Assembly: GCA_012861695.1 (NCBI GenBank)
Contig: JAAOOA010000066.1
Coordinates: forward strand, 176,501-240,500
From: Trematomus loennbergii
Taxonomy: Eukaryota; Chordata; Actinopteri; Perciformes; Nototheniidae
Direction of reading: 5' to 3'
Length of the DNA: 64,000 nucleotides
Part shown: positions 11,887 through 21,718 of the stretch, piece after piece
Numbering within the stretch: the first letter of the stretch is position 1
How the letters are laid out: the number at the start of each line of letters is the position of its first letter
The notes under the pieces: model-generated
Databases searched by the model: none
What the model saw: only the letters and a program-made list of their open reading frames with translations
What the model was told of the DNA's origin: nothing
Translations under genes and position numbers: made by a program

Positions 11887-12113
11887 GGGAAGAGTAAAGA
11901 TGACTCAGCTGACAAGGACTGTGCTTTTTAGACATATTTTATTCTCCCTCCACTGTCATAATAAGTTGTTGTTGTGGACTGTTCCTAAAGGTTTAAAGTG
12001 CTCTATATCCCACTTCTGATGGGTTTATATAAATGTTGGGACAGACACAGTAAGAAGAAAATTGACAGTGGTAATGTTTCAAATGCTATATGTTGATCTC
12101 GTGAGGTGAGATC

Positions 12114-12123
12114 AAAAGAGGGA
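12114..12123 (+). promoter_or_regulatory. polypurine tract
   Basis: 'aaaagaggga' one base before the 3' LTR, the expected place for the plus-strand DNA primer. Confidence 0.6.
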
Positions 12124-12124
12124 T

Positions 12125-12969
12125 TGAAGTAAAAAGATATGATTCTACACTGTATTGAAGTAAACATGTATTGTTTGAACTGTTTTATGTAATCACAACG
12201 GGTTTTGATAATCACTTAGAATAGGAATGTTATTCTTACTTTCAAACTCACTGATCCAGAGATTCTGTGTTTCAACACACCAACATCCTTCTTATCACCA
12301 TAAAAGCCAGATGCGGTCATTAAGTCGTTAAAGACATCGTAAAATAAGTGGAGAAGAGTTTAAATGTCTGAAGGAGGATAGTTTAGGTGAAAATATCCCC
12401 TGGGAAAGGAATGTAGAGTAAGATAAGGTAAAGATAAACATTGACTTTTGACCTGGTGTGGCTTGGGATCTCACTCTCTGGTCAGACCTCTGATTGAACC
12501 CGGCCAGAAGCGAATCCAGCCAATCAGGACACTTGGGGGAGGTAGCAGTCTAAACAGCTCCTCCCCAGGGGCTCTCTGATTCGCTTGGGAGAAAAATGGG
12601 AAGGAAGAGATGACCATCTCCGCCCCAAAAGTAGATAGAAATACTGATGTTGTGTGTGTAAAAATGCTTTTGGGTTTGGTGAGTTGGTTGGTCCGATATC
12701 TGTCCGCATCGCATCACAAATGAAGTCCAATTTCTTTTTGGTTTGATGAGTGGTTGTCCCGACGCATTTATCCGCATCGCATCACAAACCTGAAAGTCCG
12801 GGGTACTCGAGTACTCTGTATAACTTGTATATGTGTTTGGTTTCCTACCAGTAAACTCAGAAAATTGTTATAACTTTTGATTCCGGTGTTTTCAATTCCT
12901 TTCTTATTTTAATAGAGATTTCAGCCTCATCCAACGAACGGCGCGTAGCAGAGGTGTTCTACCCCAACA
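12125..12969 (+). repeat. ERV 3' LTR
   Basis: Near-identical to 8012-8863. The pair differ by about five substitutions but some 15-20 one- or two-base length changes, mostly in homopolymers. It ends 'ttctaccccaaca' and is followed by the duplicated GTTG. Confidence 0.85.
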
Positions 12970-12972
12970 GTT

Positions 12973-13213
12973 GTCGGCAGTCTCTGCACTGGTGGTTGGT
13001 GGTTTGCTCCGCACAAGAAAGCGCTCCATTTTCCCTCTTGCGTGTTTCTCTGTTTTAATGTTGTTGTCGTGGCCCATTCTTGTGGGATATCTAAAACTGT
13101 GCCACGTCAACAGGGATCCGCTTCTTGACTCACACGTTAAAAACCATCCAAATAAAGCTCTGTAGGCGCTGATTTCTTTGCCTTCCTTGGCCGATTTATT
13201 TACTTCCATATAT
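12973..13213 (-). pseudogene. hAT transposase fragment, N-terminal part
   Basis: A minus-strand frame of about 80 residues that includes MERFLVRSKPP, a style common near the start of hAT proteins. It is cut by the ERV 3' LTR and resumes, past the ERV, in the lysine-rich region before the ESTD segment at 7860-7980. The beginning of the protein is not well conserved. Confidence 0.55.
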
Positions 13214-13737
13214 TTAAACAAACAAAATAAACAAAAGATCAGTGTAACATGAGGTCAAAGACTGTTCCGATTCCCCGTTCATTGCTGGAGACGATTTCCA
13301 CGTCACGCTCAGTCCCACCCCTTCCTTATATAACAGGTGTGGCTCGCACTAAATCAAAGTTTTCCTCCGAATATTTAATTCGGTACTAATACATAAATGG
13401 AAAGAATATATTAAGATCTAAATTAATAAGAAAATAATACACTCATTGTCAACACAGAAAATGGCTCTAACAGTTGTCCTTCAGCCTTCGATGTGTCACG
13501 GTCTTATAATTCCCACCTGCAACTGCGTTAACAGCGAAATATGGGGTTCTGTGAGGATTTTTTTTTAAATAATTGTTTTTAGGTATAGAGTTTGCCTCTG
13601 TATTATGAAAGGAGTGCATACAAAGTACTGATATAGTAAATAAAAAAATAATTATTTTTGTGTAGTTGTATATTGCAATAATAACGTATGGTTGTCACAA
13701 AATCCCACGGCACACCCGGACTTGCCTCACGGCACCT
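13214..13737 (-). other. 5' untranslated part of the split hAT element
   Basis: 'ttatataac' at about 13326 lies just before the transposase start on the plus strand. 'cccacggcacacccgg' near 13700 resembles the sub-terminal part of this hAT group. No gene. Confidence 0.4.
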
Positions 13738-13817
13738 ACAAAGAGAAGTAGTAAACTCAGCCTCCATTGATTTTCACATCAAATTAGCATGTTAATAAAA
13801 TAAGCTATCATGGCTTA

Positions 13818-14410
13818 CCCCTCGATTCCACCGGGTCCGTCTGCGTCGCGTCACGGCTGCGCCGCGGTTTTGGTCCGGCCTCCTCCGGCGTCATACTCCT
13901 AGGGCGCGTTTCAGAAGCATTTCAGAAGCGGAGCGTCTTGCCTGCCGGCTCGCAGTTTTGTTGATTTGGGCATATTTCCTGGACAGGCTACTTTGTACAG
14001 ACAAAGTTAATAATAATTGTAATATCCCATTATAAACGACATGAATCAAAGATGTGTGCTGTATTTTAGTGGTAAAAAAATGCATTCATCATCATAATTA
14101 TTCTATATATATAATTTACACAGTGCCTGTAAACCGGAGGAGAACGCTGGCATTTCTCCTCCTACTTGAAAGATAGACTTGAATCCTATTTGAGCGGAGC
14201 CCAGCGCCGAGACGCTTCTGGGACGCTTCTAATAATAATAATAATAAATTCTATTTATATAGCGCTTTTCTAAGACCCAAAGACACTTTACATTTACGCG
14301 TCTGGTGGAATAGCACCCATTTACTAGAGTGGACGCGACCTTTGCGAACGCCACTGCGCAGCCGTAACGCGGCCGTAACGCGATGCAGACGGACCGGTGG
14401 AATCTAGGGG
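13818..14410. mobile_element. Harbinger-like MITE, TTA duplication
   Basis: 593 bp with long imperfect inverted ends: left 'cccctcgattccaccgggtc', right end the complement of 'cccctagattccaccggtcc'. TTA flanks both sides (13815-13817, 14411-14413), the 3-bp duplication usual for PIF/Harbinger. An (aat)n run and a short 'tttatatagcgcttttctaa' repeat at 14231-14300 lie within. No transposase. Confidence 0.75.
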
Positions 14411-14770
14411 TTATACTTCTGTAGGCTGTAGGCTACTTAGCTTGCATTGTTATGGATCTAAAGTTAGCAAAAGCTAACTTTCATAACACAGCTTTTCTTT
14501 ACTTCTCACTTAACTAACACAATAAAGAAACAGACCGTATAGTACAGCACAAACAACACAAATGATCAATACTTACATATATTTTCACTTGTAGTATTAT
14601 AATAATTGAAATGCTGGTTCTTCTGGGGTGTTCTATCCCACGCTCAGCTACCGCACCGCAGCTGCCTGCACTGTACAATCGCTGGAGGACTGGGCAAAAA
14701 CTGCAACATCTTGCAGGAAACAGTGTCTGGGGCATGTTCATTTAATAAACTATGAATGTTTTATATCCAT
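14411..14770. other. gene-free stretch
   Basis: No conserved coding segment seen; the minus-strand open frame at 14514-14741 has no domain. Confidence 0.35.
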
Positions 14771-15846
14771 GTAACGGGAAGAAACTCATCTAACTGATCA
14801 TTTTTATTTATTTTTCAAAAGAAACCCACAATGCTAACACTGAGCCTCTGAATTAGCAACGAGCGAAAAATGCTAACACCTACTGCACCGAAAATCACTC
14901 ACAAAACCTTATTATTTATCTCTTCTCCACATCCATGACATCGATTCACATCGTGAGGTGACCCAGAATCGATGGGTACCCTCATTATCACTGAATTATA
15001 CGAATTTGCGACTTTATAAAAAAACACAGACATCAAAACAGGTGACGCTAGGTAGCTAAAAATGCTAACATTTTTACCTTGCTCTGTAGTCTCTCCAAAG
15101 TGGTCTTCAATGACATTTAAAACGATAAAAACGCTGCTGAAGTTAATCCATAGGTTTAATCCATGTGTCTGTGTCCCTTTGAAATGATTTCTGATAATCC
15201 ATGAGCAATAAAACGGATAATCCATGCTATTCCGTTTCTAGATGTCAGAGCTAGAATGTAGCTTCACTCTAATGCAAAATTACATGCGCAAAGCCCCCAC
15301 CTTTTGTTTCACATGAGTGTGTGTGGGGGACTCCCCCTTCGATTCTACTTTGGGCTAACGGTCAGAAAGAGTGTCAACCATCAAATCGACCAATGGGTTC
15401 CAGAGATATGAAAAAAAAACATTTCCACCCAAATCACCTCAGAGGTGGAGTGTTTTGGCTAAACCTCTCTAAAAAGGTCAAATGTCACTTGTTTTGCATC
15501 AATCTTGATATAGGATACTTATTATATGTTGTACTTTGGATTCCTAAAGCTTTTTAGTCTACCTTACCATCATCCAAGGGTAGTTTTCACTATAAGTAAA
15601 AAATAATTTTGGACGGACACTATAATTTACAGTTTTTACTATGTAAAATCTGAATTTTCTTTAAAATAAAAAACATCTATATTGATTCTGACTTTTCTAC
15701 ATCCAACTCACAGGTTTTATCATACTTTGAGAAAAAGATTATTAATTTAACCCTTTTAGAAGGGAAGATATGGTCATTTGTTCTGGGAATGTCATTTTCG
15801 GGAAGCTTTGAGACCTGAAAAACAGGCTCAGGGCTTAACAGGTTAA
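14770..15846 (-). mobile_element. TTAA-flanked repeat, copy B
   Basis: Reverse complement of the repeat at 4667-5290. It ends 'cagggcttaacagg' before TTAA at 15843-15846. The recognisable match covers about 15310-15842; the left limit is uncertain. Confidence 0.45.
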
Positions 15847-15870
15847 ATGTATTCAACGTATACTGTAATT

Positions 15871-16245
15871 AAAGGTGGGGTAGGTAATTTTGGAGAAACC
15901 AGCTTGAGTGCGCTAGAATTTGAAAATACACAACCGGAAAAAATCGCCACTTCCTTACAGAGCCCCTCCTCCAACACACACGAACGTTGCACATGACCAA
16001 TGAGGGCACGAGATAAGTTTGTGCAAGAGATGGAAGGCTGACAGGCAGGTAGGCCATCCAGTTATATTTAGCCGGGCCGGCTAAAATGATTGGTCATGCT
16101 TTTTACAGCACTACGGCTTCCACAGATGACATTTTTTTATGTATTTATTGTCAAAGCATTTAATATATCATTGCTATCGGGATGTTAAGACATTCCATGG
16201 AATATAACAAAAAGTGTTTCTGAAATAAATGATATACCCCACCAG
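15871..16245. mobile_element. probable MITE
   Basis: Imperfect inverted ends 'aaaggtggggta' and 'taccccacc'. GC-rich sub-terminal block with 'cccctcctcc'. No coding capacity. Class unknown. Confidence 0.4.
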
Positions 16246-16869
16246 CAACAGACGTAGGAACAGCACTGCTGAGCATGTTAGCTTAGCTTGTTAGCCTCAG
16301 CTAGCCGGAGCTTCCGGTGGCAGCAGGTCCCGCCTCGCTCCGCCTCTTTGCCCTTATTTGGATCAGGCTGGAGTTAGACTCTGACTCCTACTTTAGGCTT
16401 CTCAGCAACTCAGCAGAAACCTATGAATGACGTCACGGACACTACGTCCATTTATACAGTCTATGGTTCCAACGTTAATATACTGTGGTAGCCACGTTCT
16501 TGGCTTGGCTCTGGTCACCCTGATGGACTGCTTGGACGTTTGTTCAAGGATATACACAAAGCCTTTCCAGTCTGAGTACCATTATTTCTTACCAGTCTTT
16601 CATTTATGTCTGAGAAAAGCTTTTATTGTGTAAATATGTGTTTCAGTCATACTAAACAGTAATTGAGTCCTGATTTTCTTCATGTGGGAATAAAATGTTT
16701 TGCTTGGTGTTGTTGCATCTTACTTTCATTTCATGTGAAACATTTGTATTAGGTAAGCGTGAATGTTAGTAACTAATCATGAATGGACATGTGTATTAAA
16801 CTTAAAACAACGCACCCTTTCAGTAGTTAGAAATGTTAGTGACTGATCAATAGATGGTGATGTGTTTCA
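16246..16869. other. gene-free stretch
   Basis: 'gaatgacgtcacggacacta' to 'acagtctatggtt' (16424-16468) looks like a piece of a common fish repeat. 16740-16865 resembles part of the MITE that follows. No gene. Confidence 0.35.
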
Positions 16870-17225
16870 CACTTTACAATAAGGCTCCCTTTTGGCAGTT
16901 ATAAATGTTAGTAACTCATTCATAAATGGTCATAAGAGATGCCAAGAAACATCAAGATGGAAGGGGGAGAATCAACTCAGTGAACAACAGATACCAAGGA
17001 TGCTGGCTGATGAAGAAGACGAGGTAAGCTAGGTAGCCAATATAAGGCTTAGCAGTACAGATAAATGTGGGCTCACTATTTGGCAAGCAACCGGTCACAG
17101 TTGCCCTGTTTATCTCATGTCTTATAAAAGCTTATTAATGATTTATTAAGTGTTCACAACCTAGTTAATAAATTAATTACAAACTATTCGTAAACCCTTT
17201 ATAGGGGTAGTCTTATTGTAAAGTG
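16870..17225. mobile_element. MITE with CACTTTACAATAAG ends
   Basis: 356 bp. The left end 'cactttacaataaggctccc' pairs with right 'agtcttattgtaaagtg'. No coding capacity; target duplication not clear. Confidence 0.6.
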
Positions 17226-17338
17226 GTACCCAAATATGGACCATGAATCTAACTAGAGCTGTCGTACATAGAAAATAATGTGCGCAGGGAACCTACGCAG
17301 GGCCGCCTCTCGCTACACGCAGATCACGCAGACTGCGT

Positions 17339-17595
17339 GGGGCCTCACCTCGCGGAGGAGGCCTCACCTCGCGGAGGGGGCCTCACCTCGCGGAGGGGGC
17401 CTCACCTCGCGGAGGGGCCTCACCTCGCGGAGGGGGCCTCACCTCGCGGAGGGGGCCTCACCTCGCGGAGGGGGCCTCACCTCGCGAAGGGGGCCTCACC
17501 TCGCGAAGGGGGCCTCACCTCGCGAAGGGGGCCTCACCTCGCGAAGGGGGCCTCACCTCGCGAAGGGGGGCCTCACCTCGCGGAGGGAGCCTCAT
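17339..17595. repeat. 20-bp GC-rich minisatellite
   Basis: About 13 copies of 'ggcctcacctcgcggagggg'. The first copies read 'gcggaggg', the later block 'gcgaaggg', and the last returns to 'gcggaggg'. Open frames across it (repeating RRGPHLA) are products of the repeat. Confidence 0.9.
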
Positions 17596-17619
17596 CTGAA
17601 GTGCAAATGCGGCGCAATT

Positions 17620-18050
17620 ATGCAGTTCACGCACGTGCTCTACTAGCAATGTATTCCCATCGGTATTTGACGCTCAGGGAAGCACCGCATCCGTCCATGT
17701 CGGCGGCAGCGTCCAATTTTACACCCGGAAATAAGTATTCTCCTTACTGTCGATTGATTTTACAGTGATATCTGCATTACTCATCAACTCAAAAACACCA
17801 GATTATACCTTGTGTACAATGCTTTTGTGTTTTTCTCCATTTCGGAGAAACAAATAGTTTTTTCGGAGTTTAGGATGGCCGAAGACACTACACTACCCTT
17901 AATCCTCAGCTATCGTTTGGGACTACACCAGTCCGCTTTGCTTGACAAACCCCGTGACTAGTCCTCAAGCTCTGTGATTGGATGTTGGAGTGTCAGTGCG
18001 CCAAGCTTATGCCGAGCGTCAAACAGCACTGAAATGGAATGACTATCCAA
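17620..18050 (+). repeat. GC-rich dispersed repeat, copy 1
   Basis: Shares 'gtattcccatcggtatttga', 'ttactgtcgattgattttac' and 'ctcagctatcgtttgggact' with copies at 24710-25045, 25912-26290, 53930-54625 and 57010-57493. No coding capacity that is conserved between copies. Class unknown. Confidence 0.65.
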
Positions 18051-18096
18051 AAAAGGATTTGAACGCTACAGTGTAGTTATGACGATGAAAATGTTA

Positions 18097-18482
18097 GGTC
18101 ACAGGCTCCTCCAACAGTGCAACACAATTAAACAGAAAAACTGAGTAAATACAAAAAGAAAAATTGTAAAAAGTGAAATAGTGCAATAAGAGTCGATATT
18201 CAAGTGATTGAAATATGATATATTAGATAAATAATTTGTAAATTGCAGCCAGATTAATGTTATGGATGTTGTTAAAAAAGTTCAGGTGTTTAATAGTCTT
18301 CTGGCCAGTGGGATGAAACTGTCCCTGAGTCTGGTGGTTTTAGTCCGGATGCTGCGGTACCGCCTGCCAGATGGCAGCAGACAGAACAGTTTGTGGCTGG
18401 GGTGATGGGGGTCTTTTGTAATCCTGAGGGCTTTCTTCCTGAGCCGCTGGGAGTAAAAGCTGGGGAACAATAGTCTTGCAAG
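18097..18482 (-). mobile_element. LINE 3' end, copy 1
   Basis: Minus-strand frame with segments usual for the C-terminus of fish LINE reverse transcriptases: KALRITKDPHHPSHKLF, LLPSGRRYRSIRTKTTR, and the end DSFIPLARRLLNT. An A-rich 3' tail follows to the left. A second copy is at 54690-55060 after the same dispersed repeat. Confidence 0.7.
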
Positions 18483-18572
18483 GGGGGGAAGAAAGGAGAA
18501 GAAGGGGGAAGAAGGGGAAGAAGAAAAAGGAGGAAAAAAAGAGGGAAAAAGAGAAAAAGAGGAGAAAAAACG
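18480..18572 (+). repeat. polypurine tract of about 93 bp
   Basis: Almost only G and A ('ggggggaagaaaggagaaga' and on). Such tracts can form triplex DNA; no gene function is implied. Confidence 0.8.
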
Positions 18573-19380
18573 ATTCTCTTGCTCCCTGTTCCCTTCTGTA
18601 GCATGTACAAGTATTTATATACAGAAGTACTTTAATAAAGACCAACAAAGTATGCGTTTGTTGACTAATACACTTGTGTTATGCAGTTAACTATTAACAC
18701 ATTTCTATTAAATATTATATATTTCTAATAAATATTAAGTAAAACGTATCTACTTCTTTCAAGTTTATTAATACAATTATTATTATTTTCTTTATCAGGG
18801 ATAGTTTTTGAAGTAACCAATATGGACCTGTATTGAAGCTCATGGTTTGTGTGCTGTGGATAAATAATGAAAGTAACCATTACATGTAATATGAACTAAG
18901 AAGGTATTGGTGTTATAATGTCTGTCTTTTAACAAAGAGAAAACCTATAGAAATTCTAAACATAGCACTCCACTCAATTATTGGACAGTCACGTACTTGA
19001 TAGAGCCAAACCTTTATTTTAAAGTACTTCAATACAATGTAAAACAACCCTTAAAAGTAAGTAAGGTGCAGTATAACAAAATAACACTCTAAATGAGTTT
19101 TAACATCAAATAAACATTATCATAAACTTAATAAAATATATACATATCATATATATAAATAAATATCAAACTATACACCGAACTATATACATAAATCAGT
19201 GTCCAGTGTCCATGCCTCTGGTGGGGGGGATATACATGTTGTTATGTCCGCCAACCACTGCTCCTTTGGCACAATGTAGTTCACTACTCCCTGTACTGGC
19301 TGGGTCCAGTGTCCGCTGTCCCAAACCTCCCACACCTTCACACGTGTTGGGCAGTACTCTGCGGGTCAGTGTGGGCTGTA
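18573..19380. other. gene-free AT-rich stretch
   Basis: No conserved coding segment seen. Confidence 0.4.
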
Positions 19381-19382
19381 TG

Positions 19383-19465
19383 GAGCTGGAGCAGGAGCAG
19401 GACTAGGAGCAGGACTAGGAGCAGGACTAGGAGCAGGACTAGGAGCAGGACTAGGAGCAGGAACA
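19383..19465. repeat. GGAGCAGGACTA minisatellite
   Basis: About six copies of 'gcaggactagga'-type units, with 'ggagcaggac' as core. Confidence 0.85.
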
Positions 19466-19539
19466 GCAGAGAGAGGCTGGCATTCAGAGCCTGTGGAGCA
19501 GCGACCAGGACAGGAACCTGTGCGCTCACTGGTGTAAAT

Positions 19540-19750
19540 ATCATGGAGCCCAAAGGTGGAGCAGGGAAGAGCTGCAACACCACCTGTGGACCTGAGGGTG
19601 GAGCAGGAAAGAGCTACATCTCCACCTGAGGGCCAGAGGGTGGAGCAGGGAAGAGCTGCATCTCCACCTGAGGGCCAGAGGGTGGAGCAGGGAAGAGCTA
19701 CATCTCCACCTGAGGGCCAGAGGGTGGAGCAGGGAAGAGCTACATCACCT
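19540..19750. repeat. about 42-bp minisatellite
   Basis: Five copies of a unit with 'gtggagcagggaagagct' and 'tccacctgagggccagag'. Both strands stay open through it, which explains the frames of 70-144 residues. Confidence 0.85.
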
Positions 19751-19924
19751 TGCTTTGATGCTTTGTGATCTGGAATGTGACAACAGCGAAGTTGAGGCAT
19801 TTATTAGAAATGATCTATAGCAGTTAATGTTTCCAGATTTATAACCGAACACATTTATAATAAAAACTAGTTTTTAATGTTATTGTTTATAAGAGAGTTT
19901 AACAAACATGGAAATCAAATACAC

Positions 19925-20110
19925 AGTCACGTTATATTTGACCTTTTTGGTTGAGTCCATCTTTAAGATGGAACTAAATGTGGAGGTGATGCTGGCCTTG
20001 ATATGGTCCATGGGAGAGGATATCCCTGCCGTACATGGACAGCACCCAGAGACTGCTTGGAGGAGGCTGGCTCTGGGGTAACTACTGGGGGTGTGATATA
20101 AAATGTATGC
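19925..20110 (-). pseudogene. possible DDE-transposase fragment
   Basis: A minus-strand frame contains ILKMDSTKKV, which recalls the first catalytic-aspartate block (LKMDSTKKV) of a DNA-transposon protein family common in fish. A piece 5' of it at about 20310-20390 (AIKKWEMQNGWALAFRRD) may belong to the same element. Both are short and broken. Confidence 0.3.
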
Positions 20111-20399
20111 ATGAGGCATTTCTTAATCTGAAACTATCATCATTATGTTTTAGTCTGGAGTGAGTCACTCAGTGTAAATCATTTGATTGATAATGTTTGC
20201 ACCAGTCAATTGTAAATGTTCAGTAATATACTTATCATTTGTGAATAATAAGTAAGAGGTACATATGTTTCTATACTTTACCTTCTGACAGAGGTCACGT
20301 CACTTCTGTTTCCTTGGAGCGGGTTCATCCCTCCTGAAGGCCAAAGCCCATCCATTCTGCATCTCCCATTTCTTTATGGCTTATAGGTTTAGTGATCAT

Positions 20400-20876
20400 C
20401 TAAACTTAAGTAAAAAACAATTCAAGTGTTAGAGAGAACTACACTGCAAAGCGAACAACACTGATACATGTTAACCATTATTTATACAGGTTATCTACAC
20501 ATATAATCATGTATAAACACATGATGTTCATAAACGGTGAAGTTATCCTTTTATCCATAAATGATTGATGTATGTATATTAAATTACAATTAATGTAATG
20601 TTATATACAGTATATAGCTATCTTTAATATATATTCAAAATATACTGTATCCTTCCTGGAGCATATACATGTAACACACTTTATCATATCATACTGAGCA
20701 ACGATCCCTTATCTCACATAAAGATATTTATGTCATATATACTATATGATATACTTTAGGTGTCTATATGAACAAATAAACTGATAAACATAAACTCATA
20801 AAACGCCACCAGTAACCAATAGGCATCTTAACCAAATCTGTAAAGTAACTAAAGGTAAGCTATTAAACACATGTAG
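20400..20876. other. gene-free AT-rich stretch
   Basis: Nothing recognisable. Confidence 0.4.
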
Positions 20877-21034
20877 TGGAGTAAAAGTACACCATTCACC
20901 TCTGAATTGTAGTGGAGTAGAAGTACACAGTAGACAAATATGGAAACACTCAAGTGAAGTACAAGTATCTCAAAATTCTACTTAAGTACAGTACTTGAGT
21001 AAATGTTCTTAGTTACTTCCCACCTCTGTGTATA
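20877..21034. mobile_element. fragment of a common fish MITE
   Basis: 'gtggagtaaaagtacacc', 'gtagtggagtagaagtacac', 'cttaagtacagtacttgagt' and the end 'cccacctctg' are typical of a very abundant fish MITE. Only one terminus is visible. Confidence 0.55.
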
Positions 21035-21718
21035 CAGTATATATGCTGTATGACTAATGTACCACTGCTCACAGAAGTGTAGTTACTAATTACAACATGC
21101 CCATTCATACAAGAGTCGTTTAACAACTTATTTAAATTACTGTTGTCAATCGGATGTATAACACCATGGCTGTTGACATTGATTAATATAATAACGTGTA
21201 TTTAACCTAGACACGATAGCATTAGCAATGCTGGCTTGCTAACTTTATGCAGACTGAAGTGGCCGACTGTATACCGTAATGTAAAAGTTGACGCCAAAAC
21301 GACGGTTGTAAAAATAGGTTTTATGACTGTAAACGGGAAAATAGAAACATGTAGTGTTGTTACTTACTCTGAATACCTCTGATGCGCCTCGCGACTGTGT
21401 CAACCAAAAGTGTGAGGGGGGCGGGTTCGGGGAGAAGCCGTGCCGTGAGTGGCTCTGTCCATTGTGATGCCGTGACATGATTGGCTCCGTCCATTGTGAA
21501 CTCGCGTCGTGATTGGTTTAGGTCCAATCTCACAATGGACAGCGAGTATCATGATTGGATGATAGATTGGAGCTTGAGCAGACGGTCCTGCGCCAGCTAG
21601 CGCCACACGCCTCCTAGATATTAGATGCTAAATAGTTTATCAGGCTTAATATATATCTGTTGATACCCCCAAAGCTTTTTGCTTATTTAAAAGAAGACCT
21701 TAACCTAAAGTATTATTT

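Larger units (their letters stand above)
8012..12969 (+). mobile_element. degraded endogenous retrovirus, pol-less
   Basis: Two LTRs of about 850 bp frame an internal region of only 3.26 kb. Primer-binding site, short gag-like and env-tail remnants and a polypurine tract are in the expected order on the plus strand, but I find no protease, reverse transcriptase or integrase. Both LTRs run TG...CA and the whole is flanked by GTTG. It is either a deletion derivative or a non-autonomous family member. A solo LTR of the same family lies at 58649-59591. Confidence 0.8.
7265..13737 (-). mobile_element. hAT element split by an ERV
   Basis: The left end 'cagtggttcccaaacttttt' is a typical hAT terminus. 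The right part ends near 13737 in 'cacggcac' blocks that usually precede the matching end, but the terminus itself is missing, so no duplication can be read. Transposase remnants lie on the minus strand on both sides of the ERV at 8012-12969. The conserved C-terminal part is missing, so this is a deletion derivative. Confidence 0.65.

Noticed and set aside
7257..13745. 8-bp duplication for the hAT element that hosts the ERV
   Set aside because: The right terminus is not preserved, so the sequence after 13737 cannot be compared with CAGTAGAA on the left.
17278..17768. Frames of 122 and 162 residues over the 20-bp minisatellite
   Set aside because: Repeat by-products; no domain before or after the array.
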